NCBI GenBank assembly: GCA_013151745.1
Contig: JAADHS010000009.1
Location: 1 to 52,622 of the forward strand
DNA: 52,622 bases
Source: Gammaproteobacteria bacterium
GTDB taxonomy: Bacteria; Pseudomonadota; Gammaproteobacteria; JAADHS01
Direction: 5' to 3'
Shown here: piece by piece, positions 41,846 through 50,753 of the stretch
How positions within the stretch are numbered: position 1 is the stretch's first letter
How the letters are laid out: the number at the start of each line of letters is the position of its first letter
The notes under the pieces: generated by a model
The model's input: the letters and a program-made list of their open reading frames with translations, nothing else
The model's database searches: none
What the model was told of the DNA's origin: nothing
Program-made: the position numbers and the translations under genes

Positions 41846-41904
41846 TGAAATAAATAACACAGGCTCTTAAACATCTAAATTTTCAGCGCTACGGACAGGG
41901 TATG
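41846..41904 (-). repeat. Decayed half of MITE family A, reaching into mlaF
   Basis: TGAAATAAATA...TTAAACATCTAAAT...CGCTACGG...GGGTATG lines up with the right half of copy 3 (TGAAATAAATAG...TTAAACACCTAAAT...CGCCACGGGTATA) with substitutions and small gaps. The terminal GGGTATA has become GGGTATG, which supplies the ATG start of the next gene at 41902. Confidence 0.65.
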
Positions 41905-42693
41905 AATACACTAGTCAACATGAAAAACGTCCATCTCTCATACAGTGAAAGACCGCTATTTAATGGCCTGGATATTGAGATTGAAAAAGGTAAAATAACC
42001 ACGATTATGGGGCCGAGTGGCTCGGGAAAAACAACACTGCTGCGTTTGATAACGGGGCAGGCTCGTCCAGATTCTGGTGAAATTATCGTTGACGCGTTGA
42101 GTTTGTCTACCTTGTCTCAAGCTGAGTTGTTTACGTTGCGCAAACGAATGGGCATGATGTTTCAAAGCAGTGCCCTGTTTACCGATCTGAACGTATTTGA
42201 AAATGTAGCCTATCCCTTGCGTGAACATACGGATTTATCTGATTCACTCATTTATTTTTTGGTATTAATGAAACTCAACTCCGTAGGCTTGCGGGGTGCC
42301 CGGGATTTAATGCCCAATGAGCTTTCTGGAGGGATGGTGCGCCGGGTTGCATTGGCTCGAGCCATAGCCCTTGACCCCATGGTGATATTGTATGACGATC
42401 CATTTTCTGGTCAAGATCCGGTTACGCTGGGTGTGATCATGAAAATGATCCGTTCATTAAATGAGCATTTAAATATTACAAGTATTATCGTTTCTCATGA
42501 TGTTGATGAGGTAATGGCTCTCTCTGACTATATCTATATGATTAATGAAGGCCAGGTTCGGGAGCAAGGATCTCCGGCATCAATAAAAAAATCTGATCAG
42601 GCTATGGTAATGCAATTTATTAGGGGGGAATATGAAGGCCCTGTTCCGTTTCAATATCCCGCTGCGGCTATGTCCAAAGATTTACATTTCTAA
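41902..42693 (+). CDS. MlaF-like ABC transporter ATPase, orphan, altered Walker B
   Basis: ATP-binding protein of the MlaF type (phospholipid transport between the two membranes). Walker A GPSGSGKTT (about residues 37-45), Q-loop MMFQSSALF, signature LSGGMVRR and the MlaF-like GQDPVT and SHDVDEV motifs are present. The Walker B end reads ILYDDPF: the catalytic Glu of most ABC ATPases (DEPF) is Asp. No mlaE, mlaD, mlaC or mlaB follows; the next gene is a chemoreceptor. The partner permease must be elsewhere, or the gene is a surplus copy. The ATG lies in a decayed MITE end and no strong ribosome binding site is visible. Confidence 0.88.
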   Translation: MNTLVNMKNVHLSYSERPLFNGLDIEIEKGKITTIMGPSGSGKTTLLRLITGQARPDSGEIIVDALSLSTLSQAELFTLRKRMGMMFQSSALFTDLNVFENVAYPLREHTDLSDSLIYFLVLMKLNSVGLRGARDLMPNELSGGMVRRVALARAIALDPMVILYDDPFSGQDPVTLGVIMKMIRSLNEHLNITSIIVSHDVDEVMALSDYIYMINEGQVREQGSPASIKKSDQAMVMQFIRGEYEGPVPFQYPAAAMSKDLHF

Positions 42694-42777
42694 AGCTATT
42701 TTAATTATTTTTCTCATTTCTTTTCCTTATCCGCCGCTAAAGTAAGCGGTAGAGTGATTAAAAATGGGGGAATAAGT

Positions 42778-44382
42778 ATGTCCACACGCGTTAAATTCAA
42801 TGCGTTAATTTGTGCCATCGTTGTTGCTTTTACAGTCATTGGTATCTTGAGCTATCATGCGGTTAATCCCGTTAAAGAAAAGTGGAATAATTATTTAAGC
42901 CATGTTGATTCGCGCGATTCTGCTATTCTGACGATCCAGTCTCAATTTGGTTATGGCGGGGCAATACATAATTTCAAAAACTATGTATTACGGGGTACAG
43001 ATCAATATTACAGCCATTTTATCAGTAACTATGATGTGGCAAGCCGTGCGATAGAGCAATATCGAAAGTTATCGGATGTGAAGCAAGAAGAACTGCAGGC
43101 TTTGGATGCGATTGAAAAAAATCTTAACCTCTATCGTAAAGAGCTTGATCAAGTGCAACTTTTGCATACGGAGGGTGCAAATATTGTAAAAATTGACGAT
43201 ATAGTCAAGATTAGTGATGCTCCTGCGCTCACGGGGTTAGATTCCCTGATTCGTATTATGTCGACAATGACAGCACAATATACGGATGAAATGTCGTTTT
43301 CCATTGATCGCTCGCTCTCTATTTTATTTGGCGTGGTGGTGGTCGCATTAGTGGTATTAACCACGCTGGTTGTGATTATTAGCAAATCTGTATTAAGGCC
43401 ACTGAAAAAATTTAATCATGCAATAGATGATATTGCTTCTGGCAGGGGGGATTTGACTCGTCGCCTTGATGAGAGTGGCGGTGATGAATTCGCACAGCTC
43501 GCCGGCAGTTTTAATCGCTTTGTTGAAACGCTACAGGGGATGATGAGCGGCGTTTCTGGCGCTCTTGAAAATCTTTCTTCCGCGATAAATCAAATGTCAT
43601 TAACAACGACCGACGCGCAAACTCATATTAAACAACAGCAGATAGAAACAGGGCAGTCTGCTACGGCTGTGGAAGAAATGTCAGCGACTTCACAAGAAGT
43701 GGCAAGAGGGGCAGTCACGGCAGCAGATGCTGCGCAGACGGCCAATGAACAGGCCAATAATGGCCGGAGGGTGGTCTCAGAAACCATTGTAGCGATACAA
43801 TCTTTAGCGACCGCAGTAGAACAAGCTGGAAATGTGATAAAAAAACTTGAGCATAATGCCGACAGTATTGGTTCCGTTATTGATGTGATTCGTGATATCG
43901 CGGAACAGACTAATTTACTTGCGTTAAATGCAGCCATTGAGGCGGCCAGGGCTGGGGAGCAAGGGCGTGGCTTTGCTGTGGTTGCTGACGAAGTTCGAAC
44001 TTTAGCGCAGCGCACTCAGGAATCAACACAAGAAATTCAAAATATGATCGAAGCATTACAATCGGGTGCCAGAGAAGCGGTGACGGCGATGGAGCAGGGC
44101 AGAACCCAGGCAGAAACGAGTGTAAAGCAAGCGGGGCAAGCGGGTCAGTCTTTGGACTCAATCAATGAAATGGCAGCTAAAATTACGGATATGATTACTC
44201 AAATAGCGACTGCAGCCGAAGAGCAAAATGCCGTTACTGCTGAAGTAGCAAAAAATATCAACTCTATAAATGATCTGTCCACGATGACGGCCTCTGGATC
44301 AGAGCAAGTGTCGGCAGCATGTGTGGAGTTGGCTCATATAAATGATCAGTTACAATCCACTGTGAGTGGTTTTAAAGTTTAA
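42778..44382 (+). CDS. Methyl-accepting chemotaxis protein
   Basis: Transmembrane chemoreceptor of 534 residues. ATG at 42778 is preferred (GGGGGA upstream) over GTG at 42754. A first membrane helix (about 8-28) is followed by a periplasmic helical sensor of about 150 residues, a second helix ([20 protein letters not shown]), a HAMP domain ([24 protein letters not shown]) and the signalling coiled-coil with hairpin tip [20 protein letters not shown] followed by [18 protein letters not shown]. No C-terminal NWETF-type pentapeptide is present. No che or flagellar genes are near. A short hairpin (CCGCT/AGCGG, 42734-42749) lies upstream. Confidence 0.96.
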   Translation: MSTRVKFNALICAIVVAFTVIGILSYHAVNPVKEKWNNYLSHVDSRDSAILTIQSQFGYGGAIHNFKNYVLRGTDQYYSHFISNYDVASRAIEQYRKLSDVKQEELQALDAIEKNLNLYRKELDQVQLLHTEGANIVKIDDIVKISDAPALTGLDSLIRIMSTMTAQYTDEMSFSIDRSLSILFGVVVVALVVLTTLVVIISKSVLRPLKKFNHAIDDIASGRGDLTRRLDESGGDEFAQLAGSFNRFVETLQGMMSGVSGALENLSSAINQMSLTTTDAQTHIKQQQIETGQSATAVEEMSATSQEVARGAVTAADAAQTANEQANNGRRVVSETIVAIQSLATAVEQAGNVIKKLEHNADSIGSVIDVIRDIAEQTNLLALNAAIEAARAGEQGRGFAVVADEVRTLAQRTQESTQEIQNMIEALQSGAREAVTAMEQGRTQAETSVKQAGQAGQSLDSINEMAAKITDMITQIATAAEEQNAVTAEVAKNINSINDLSTMTASGSEQVSAACVELAHINDQLQSTVSGFKV

Positions 44383-44517
44383 ATTTCGTTTTTTGAACCC
44401 GCAATGGATTCATTACCGCCTATTTCTCTGTCTCTATGAGTGTCTCATCACCGAAAAAGGTTTATAATCCCGGGAGATACAGATTTTTTTAAAGCATAGA
44501 GTGTTAGAGGTAGATTG

Positions 44518-46341
44518 ATGTCATCAGAATCCAAAAATTTACAGTTTTCAGAGCTGGGCTTAACCAGTGAAATTGAAAAAGTTATTAGAGAAATTGGTTA
44601 TGAAACTCCGTCGCCAATACAAGCTGAGAGTATTCCACCTTTGTTAGCAGGGCGTGACATCGTTGGGCAAGCGCAAACAGGAACAGGAAAAACAGCGGCT
44701 TTTGCTTTACCTTTATTGTCAAAAATAAAACTGTCAAAGAAACAGCCGCAAATTTTAGTTTTGGCACCAACAAGAGAATTGGCTATTCAGGTTGCCGAAG
44801 CTTTTCAGGTTTATGCTCGATATATGAAAGGGTTTCAGGTGTTGCCCATCTACGGTGGGCAAAGTATGGGGATTCAATTAAAGCAATTAAAAAGAGGCGC
44901 TCATGTCATCGTGGGAACCCCTGGGCGGGTGATGGATCATTTGCGTCGAAAAACATTAAACTTGAGTCAGCTTGCTGCCCTGGTACTGGATGAAGCCGAC
45001 GAAATGCTGAATATGGGGTTTATCGAAGATGTTGAATGGATTCTAGGGCAGGCACCAGAAGAGAGGCAGATCGCCTTGTTTTCAGCGACGATGCCTTCAG
45101 CAATCAAAAAAATAACACGCAATTATTTAAATGATCCGGTCGAAGTCAAAATCAAGACAAAAACAGCAACGGTAGACACTATTACACAGCGTTATTGGCA
45201 GGTGACCGGTACAAATAAGCTGGATGCATTAACCCGGATACTTGAAGTTGACCCATTTGATGCGATTATTATTTTTGTGCGTACTAAAAATGCGACGGTA
45301 GAGTTGTCGGAAAAGCTGGAAGCACGAGGCTATTCCAGCTCCGCAATCAATGGCGACATGAATCAGCAATTGAGAGAAAAAACAATTGCCAGGTTGAAAT
45401 CAGGTTCTCTGGATCTTCTCGTTGCGACGGACGTTGCTGCACGTGGCCTGGATGTTGGTCGAGTCAGTCACGTGATCAACTATGATGTGCCCTATGATAC
45501 GGAAGCTTATGTGCATCGTATTGGCCGTACGGGTCGAGCGGGTAAAAAAGGGCAGGCGATCCTCTTTGTTGCGCCACGTGAAACCAGAATGCTACGTGCT
45601 ATAGAACGCGCAACCAAGCAAAAAATCGAGCCATTGAAACTGCCCACAAGGGAACAAGTTGCTGGGCATCGCATCAATCAATTTAAAAATAAAATCAGCC
45701 AAATTTTAGAAAATGAAAAATTAGAATCTTTCCAAAAAATTCTGGAAAGCTACCAACAAGAGTGTAATGTAGAATTTTTTGATATTGCATCTGCGTTGGC
45801 TTTCATGGTGCAGAGCGAGCGACCTTTTGTTGATCTGAAGCCAAAAAGAACATTGTTGGAAAATAATAAAAAAGCAAAAACAAAAATAAAAAACGATCAG
45901 GATTCATCACAACCTAGACGGAAATCTCAACTTAGAGAAGAGCATTCAACTCATGCTGAAGAGGGAATGGTGACCTATCGTATAGACGTGGGCAGGGCTC
46001 ATGGTGTCTCTCCTGGAAATATTGTGGGAGCGATTGCTAACGAGGCGGGTTTAGATAGTGAACATATTGGTCGTATCAAGTTGTATGATGATTATAGTAC
46101 AGTAGATTTACCCGAAGGCATGCCTGCCGACATTTTTCAACAATTAAAAAAAACCAGGGTATGTGATCGGCGGATAGATTTATCGCTGATGACCGGTTCA
46201 TCAGATTACGCCAATAAAAATGACTCTAACAGAAAGAAAAAGCACTCAACAAAAGTAAAAAGGGTGCGAGTTGCTTCAGGTGTAAAAACAGATAAAAAGA
46301 TAAAAAAGAAATCAAACAGCTCAAAGGAAAATAAAAAATAA
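44518..46341 (+). CDS. deaD: DEAD-box RNA helicase (DeaD/CsdA-like)
   Basis: Cold-shock and ribosome-assembly type RNA helicase. All motifs are present: AQTGTGKTAAF, PTRELA, GTPGRVMDHL, DEADEMLNMGF, FSATMP, IIIFVRTKN, ATDVAARGLDVG, HRIGRTGRAG. A DbpA-like RNA-binding domain follows (about residues 475-560: TYRIDVGRAHGVSPGNIVGAIANE, IGRIKLYDDYSTVDLP). The tail of about 45 residues is very Lys-rich. ATG at 44518 follows GAGG at 7-9 nt; an in-frame TTG at 44515 is less likely. Length of 607 residues is close to E. coli DeaD. A 74-bp stem-loop repeat follows the stop. Confidence 0.97.
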   Translation: MSSESKNLQFSELGLTSEIEKVIREIGYETPSPIQAESIPPLLAGRDIVGQAQTGTGKTAAFALPLLSKIKLSKKQPQILVLAPTRELAIQVAEAFQVYARYMKGFQVLPIYGGQSMGIQLKQLKRGAHVIVGTPGRVMDHLRRKTLNLSQLAALVLDEADEMLNMGFIEDVEWILGQAPEERQIALFSATMPSAIKKITRNYLNDPVEVKIKTKTATVDTITQRYWQVTGTNKLDALTRILEVDPFDAIIIFVRTKNATVELSEKLEARGYSSSAINGDMNQQLREKTIARLKSGSLDLLVATDVAARGLDVGRVSHVINYDVPYDTEAYVHRIGRTGRAGKKGQAILFVAPRETRMLRAIERATKQKIEPLKLPTREQVAGHRINQFKNKISQILENEKLESFQKILESYQQECNVEFFDIASALAFMVQSERPFVDLKPKRTLLENNKKAKTKIKNDQDSSQPRRKSQLREEHSTHAEEGMVTYRIDVGRAHGVSPGNIVGAIANEAGLDSEHIGRIKLYDDYSTVDLPEGMPADIFQQLKKTRVCDRRIDLSLMTGSSDYANKNDSNRKKKHSTKVKRVRVASGVKTDKKIKKKSNSSKENKK

Positions 46342-46362
46342 ATCGATTTGGGTAGAAAAGAA

Positions 46363-46434
46363 TTTAGCTCAAATTTAAACTAACAGGTACTCTAAAAAAA
46401 CGGGTAACTGTTAGATTAAGTCTGAGCTACTACA
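46363..46434 (-). repeat. 74-bp stem-loop repeat, copy 2
   Basis: The reverse complement begins TGTAGTAGCTCAGAC, identical for 15 bases to copy 1 at 6349, and continues with the same layout (CGTTTTTTTAG centre, CTGTTAGTTTAAATTTGAGC). The outer arm on the left has drifted. It lies 22 bp after deaD and between convergent genes, so it may end transcription from both sides. Confidence 0.8.
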
Positions 46435-46522
46435 ATTTAAGGTGTCCTGTTTAGGTTGACCAGTACAGTTATAACTCTCGATCGCAACGATGCTTCAAAA
46501 TGACCGCTTACGCAGTTTTCCA

Positions 46523-48379
46523 TTATTTTGCTAATACATCTCTAGGAATACCGGGAGATGCTCCAGCAAAAGATATGTCTACCGTTTTATAAGAGTAAGC
46601 GCTTTCGCCTTTATTTTTATCCATTGCCGTAACAGCAAATTCGTACTTCATGCCCGTCGTTAGGTTGGGTATGTTTTTGCTGTAGGTTGTATTGCCATTA
46701 ACGGTTGCGATAAGAGTTTTTCCTTGAGAAACATCATAGATGTTGAAACCGGTAATGGACGAAAGAGCCTGAGCGGCTGGTTTATCCCAAGTTATGATAA
46801 TTTGCCCATTTTTCGATGACGCTTTGACAGAGAAGGGCGGTACTGTGTTTCCAAGATAACCCCAGATATAATTAGTGAGGCTTTGGTTATCAGCTGCAAA
46901 ACCTCTTGTTGCATCAGTGGTATATTCAGATGTTCTCATCTCGCTTTTAATCCACTGTTCTAATGGCCAGGGCCATAATTCGTCCTGCTTAGTTTCCCAG
47001 TTTAGGTCTCCTTTAAATGTACCATCCTTTCCAAGTTTATGCGTTATATTGGCTCCTATTGGTTGACCTCCTTTACCTTGAGTTGCCAGGGGTGAGCCAG
47101 CCTCTATGCGAATAGGATATGCAAGCCCATTTTGAAAGGGGTCAGTTGACATGAAACTAGACGTTTTTTTTGATTTGAAATAATCCTTCCCGCTTATTTG
47201 AAACATATTAATGCCGTTATTTGTTACTGCAGCTCCATCTATACCATCACCCGCGATATCTTTAATGATGGCATTATTGAATGTGATAGGGCCATCTCCG
47301 TCATAGAGTTTCACTCCATCATTAGGGCCTAATATTTTACTTTCTTGCGCTGCACTTCGATAAGAAAAATTATCCACTCCAACATCAATTAACGTCACAT
47401 TATCAACATCGGTTTGTCCTCTTAAGAACAGTCCACCCGCAGTTTTAACCGCAGCAAGATCCTGAATGATATGTCCGGTTGAACGACTTCTGCTTGCCAA
47501 TACAGGGAGTGCCGTATTGATGACGATGGATCCCTTGACTTCAAAAGCATGGGCGCCACGGTCAACAGCTTGTAAAAAAGCGCCTGCAAGTTCGGTAGGG
47601 CTATTGTGCCATTCACTTGGTGTGTCAGAGTCAATAACAATACAATTTAAACAGGCTGTCCCTCTATTATAATAAGAGGTAATGCCAGCGATAGGTTCAG
47701 GGTCCATATCATTTTTCATGGCCCAATCGTGCCTGATAATACATCGTCTACAGATATTATTACCATCTCCTTTGCTTTGCTTGTTACGACTATAATCATA
47801 AAAAAGAATTTTATAACGGCCTTTACCAAAGGCCACAACATCTTCCAGAAGGTTGTTTTGACCTGCGATAGAAATAGCTGAGCTATTCCCATCCACTATT
47901 CCCTGCGAAGCAACTTGTTTAAAATAGATATGATCCCATCCTGTATAGGTTGCGATTCCATCCCATCGTATTCCCCAGAACTTTACATAGGAGGTAATAT
48001 TGTTATTACTTTGAGCTGAAAATTTTGCATCACCGGAAAATTTAACTTTTAGAGGCTGGTTACATGGGATCGCCCCCTGGCAGGGTATATTTTTAGCGCG
48101 AATAACGGTAAATGCGCCTGGGCTGCCAGCAGGAGGAACTTTAAATTGCCATATTTTATTATTTCTTGATGTGTAAGTGCCATCATCAATATAGAGTGTG
48201 TCACCGCCACTCATTTTAGAAAATATATATTTAAAGTCTCGGCAGGGGCTTTCTTCATTAGTGCAATCACCTGAGTTGATACCTGTTGTCGCCATATATA
48301 AGTCTTTAGCAGAGACTGGCGTAGCCATCAGAAAAGTCAAGGCGGTGATCGCTGTGAATAGAGTATATTTATTGTTCAT
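46523..48379 (-). CDS. Secreted right-handed beta-helix protein with Fn3-like C-terminus
   Basis: Exported protein of 618 residues with a signal peptide (about residues 1-24, ending PVSAK). The body has repeated short strands with Asn/Gly/Asp turns (GQNNLLEDVVAFGKGRY, NVTLIDVGVDNFSYR, ITFNNAIIKDIAGDGIDG) and begins with a parallel beta-helix opening (YMATTGINSGDC, GGDTLYIDDGTY), as in polysaccharide lyases and surface proteins. Several Cys pairs (CTNEESPC, PCQGAIPC, CRRC, CLNC) could be disulfides. An Fn3-like module fills about residues 520-605. It is the last gene of the minus-strand polysaccharide cluster, so cutting or binding that polymer is plausible. No catalytic residues can be named. 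AGGAAA precedes the ATG. Confidence 0.8.
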   Translation of the reverse strand: MNNKYTLFTAITALTFLMATPVSAKDLYMATTGINSGDCTNEESPCRDFKYIFSKMSGGDTLYIDDGTYTSRNNKIWQFKVPPAGSPGAFTVIRAKNIPCQGAIPCNQPLKVKFSGDAKFSAQSNNNITSYVKFWGIRWDGIATYTGWDHIYFKQVASQGIVDGNSSAISIAGQNNLLEDVVAFGKGRYKILFYDYSRNKQSKGDGNNICRRCIIRHDWAMKNDMDPEPIAGITSYYNRGTACLNCIVIDSDTPSEWHNSPTELAGAFLQAVDRGAHAFEVKGSIVINTALPVLASRSRSTGHIIQDLAAVKTAGGLFLRGQTDVDNVTLIDVGVDNFSYRSAAQESKILGPNDGVKLYDGDGPITFNNAIIKDIAGDGIDGAAVTNNGINMFQISGKDYFKSKKTSSFMSTDPFQNGLAYPIRIEAGSPLATQGKGGQPIGANITHKLGKDGTFKGDLNWETKQDELWPWPLEQWIKSEMRTSEYTTDATRGFAADNQSLTNYIWGYLGNTVPPFSVKASSKNGQIIITWDKPAAQALSSITGFNIYDVSQGKTLIATVNGNTTYSKNIPNLTTGMKYEFAVTAMDKNKGESAYSYKTVDISFAGASPGIPRDVLAK

Positions 48380-48402
48380 ATGAGTTTCCTATTAGTTTCG
48401 AG

Positions 48403-49284
48403 CTAGCGAATAATAAAATAAGGTTTCACCCGATACCAGCCTCCCAGAATATTTTGTTTTTTTACAGGTAACTTTTTCAATTTCATAAAAATTAATTTGG
48501 GTAATAGCTGGATATTAAATGTAATAAATCTAAAAACATCAACGGTGAAAACTAAACTAAAGCGAAGACTGCTGAAGTGTTTTTTTATAAATTGTACTCG
48601 TGTATGGTGATACCTTATTGTTTCATCTTCGTATCGACCCGTCTGACTATGGTAGTGAAGCACAGACGCGCCGTGCCAAACATAATTATTGAGGCCTAAA
48701 TGTTGTAGACGGGTACCAAAATCCATATCTTCAGCGCCAAAAACAAACTGTTCATCAAACCCTTTTAATTTCTCCGTATATTCTTTTTTTGTTAGGCAGT
48801 TACATGTTGCTAGGTAATCGCACTCAACCAAAGCGGTATTTTTATATGCCGCTACCCTTTTATTTCTACCATCCCAAAGCAGCTTTCGCCCATATGCTTG
48901 CTCAACGTTGCCTTCTAAAGGTACAATTTCCCCACCTAAAGAACCGATTTTTTTGTTACTTTTAAACATGGCTAATGTTCTACTTACTATATTCTTATCT
49001 GGGAGAATGACATCACTATCAAGAAACCATAGATAATGACCTTTTGATTGTGAAATAGCCAAGTTCCGTGCATAAGAGGGGCCTCTCCTACCTTGAGTTT
49101 CCAGTATACGTATATCGGTATAGTTCTCTATTTTCTTCACTGTTCCGTCAGTACTTCCGTCATCGACGATAATTATTTCATAAGTTTTATGCGTTTGTTT
49201 GATAATCGAGTCCACGGTTTTAGTCAGACTGTTTAATCTATTATAAGTGGGAATAATGAAGGTGATCTTATTGTCAGGTGCCAT
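48403..49284 (-). CDS. Family 2 glycosyltransferase
   Basis: Cytoplasmic GT-A fold glycosyltransferase of 293 residues with no membrane helices typical of processive enzymes. Features are the N-terminal strand ITFIIPTYNRLNSL, IIVDDGSTDGT, GPSYARNLAI, the metal-binding DSD in LWFLDSDVILP, GGEIVPLEGN and the acceptor-side GAEDMDFGTRLQHLG. The donor and acceptor cannot be told. It lies between the beta-helix protein and a deacetylase-like gene in the same direction (gaps of 23 and 30 bp), so they likely form one transcript. Confidence 0.93.
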   Translation of the reverse strand: MAPDNKITFIIPTYNRLNSLTKTVDSIIKQTHKTYEIIIVDDGSTDGTVKKIENYTDIRILETQGRRGPSYARNLAISQSKGHYLWFLDSDVILPDKNIVSRTLAMFKSNKKIGSLGGEIVPLEGNVEQAYGRKLLWDGRNKRVAAYKNTALVECDYLATCNCLTKKEYTEKLKGFDEQFVFGAEDMDFGTRLQHLGLNNYVWHGASVLHYHSQTGRYEDETIRYHHTRVQFIKKHFSSLRFSLVFTVDVFRFITFNIQLLPKLIFMKLKKLPVKKQNILGGWYRVKPYFIIR

Positions 49285-49314
49285 GGTCTCATCTTAGTTT
49301 ATTTGTAGATTGAT

Positions 49315-50487
49315 TTATGTGATGCGATATACGTATTTCGGTATGGAAAAATCCCGATAGTCTCCGGGGTTTCCTTTTTTTCCTGCTTCTGCCGCTTTGA
49401 TAATGTTATACATTTCTCTGGAGGTCACATAATGCAGGTATCCCTTTTCAGGATTATTATATTTATTTTCCAGTTGAGTGAAAAAATGATCTGCCATTTC
49501 TCCAATATTATGCTCAAAATTCTGCTTCATTGCCCCATGAGTATGGAGTTTTACAAACACCCACTCCGGTCTACCTTTGACATGAACATTCGCTTCAGTC
49601 CAGCTTTCCATTCGGTTTATATCGAGGACACTCTGCCCCTGGAGCTCAGCCGCTTCAATGGCTGGAAAAAAGGGGATCCCATATCTCCATTTTTTCCGGA
49701 TCCATAAGGGGCCTTGTATCAGCATCAAATCACCCCAAGTTTGTCCACCTACTTTTACGTCAATGCCATCGTTGTAAGATTTTGGTTTTAGTGGGTCATC
49801 TTTGACGTAGTATATGGAATTGATTTTTTGGGGTTGAGCTTCATGCAGCGATGGGAAAGTAAAATCAGCATAACATCCTTCTTCCGCTAAAATTTTTATC
49901 TCATCATTGACCCCGCAATATTTCCCCCCTCTGGAATTATCTAGAGCCCAATCCCCATGAATAAAGCCAAATGTTCGTTTACCACTGGGCAAACAAAACA
50001 CACCAAATTTGGCATAACTTTCAATGCAGTCCTTAATTTTTTTTCTTAATGTTTCCGAGGTGTCAGGGAATGGTTCAGTATGATCATGGTGAAGGTGCAT
50101 TTCTATTTCCCCATACCCTTGTTGACACAGTTTGACTAATCTTTCAACATAGTTTTTTCTGTCATAATGAAAGGGAAAAAACCAAGTATGTTGTAAGTTT
50201 ACTCCATTGCTATCTTTATGTTTATCTGAAAGAGGAGGGTATTTTTCTTCCCATATATCGAGAATTTGTTCTTCACCTTCTTCATATTCGCCGCTACTTC
50301 CAAAATCGAAGTGATCGCAAATCGCGATAATAATGTGTTTTTCTTTTACTGCTTTATTTTTAGAAAAAGCCTGAAAAAAACGTTGTTTAAGATATGAAAA
50401 CAACCACAAATGCATTTGTTTTTTAACGATAACAAAGGCGAATATAAGGGTGAAACAGAGTAGGGAAAAAATATAAATATAAATCAT
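49315..50487 (-). CDS. Membrane-anchored NodB-like polysaccharide deacetylase-type protein
   Basis: A 390-residue protein with an N-terminal membrane helix (about residues 3-21). The motifs suggest a deacetylase-type TIM-barrel metal enzyme: CDHFDFG (57-63, candidate catalytic and metal Asp), HLHHDH (131-136, candidate metal His), FIHGDWALDNS (175-185) and KLHTHGA (about 330-337). This is not the standard NodB HSxxHP form, so it belongs at most to a distant branch, and the activity is inferred. It lies in a polysaccharide gene cluster, where N- or O-deacetylation of the chain would fit. Confidence 0.65.
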   Translation of the reverse strand: MIYIYIFSLLCFTLIFAFVIVKKQMHLWLFSYLKQRFFQAFSKNKAVKEKHIIIAICDHFDFGSSGEYEEGEEQILDIWEEKYPPLSDKHKDSNGVNLQHTWFFPFHYDRKNYVERLVKLCQQGYGEIEMHLHHDHTEPFPDTSETLRKKIKDCIESYAKFGVFCLPSGKRTFGFIHGDWALDNSRGGKYCGVNDEIKILAEEGCYADFTFPSLHEAQPQKINSIYYVKDDPLKPKSYNDGIDVKVGGQTWGDLMLIQGPLWIRKKWRYGIPFFPAIEAAELQGQSVLDINRMESWTEANVHVKGRPEWVFVKLHTHGAMKQNFEHNIGEMADHFFTQLENKYNNPEKGYLHYVTSREMYNIIKAAEAGKKGNPGDYRDFSIPKYVYRIT

Positions 50488-50753
50488 AGTGCTTTAATAG
50501 TCCGTTATTTTATTTTTTGAGAGATTAGGGGGGGCAGGAGGCTGTCCGATAATAGAGAACCGACTGCGGAAAATCCATTTTGGCCATATTTCCCGATCAA
50601 GTTTGTTAAAAATGCTCAATACTCGCCTCGTTTAATCGAAAAATTTGATATTTATACTCCATGTGGGTGCAAAATGACTTCCCTTCTTTACGATTTTTAT
50701 TTTCGAATAGCTTTCCCTAGAGCTTTGTTCGAAAATAAAGCCGTTGTGAGAAA
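50488..50753. other. Intergenic region with large hairpin
   Basis: A 266-bp gap inside an otherwise tight minus-strand cluster, with no gene. Near its right end are perfect 12-bp arms TTTATTTTCGAA (50696-50707) and TTCGAAAATAAA (50728-50739), around a 20-nt loop that contains AGCT on both sides for further pairing. This may be a terminator or leader structure that splits the cluster into two transcripts. The left part has a G-run (GGGGGGG, about 50530) and is otherwise featureless. Confidence 0.45.

Noticed and set aside
50488-50753. Insertion-sequence remnant in the gap between the GT4 and deacetylase-like genes
   Set aside because: The region has a hairpin and a G-run, but no transposase piece or matched ends could be identified.
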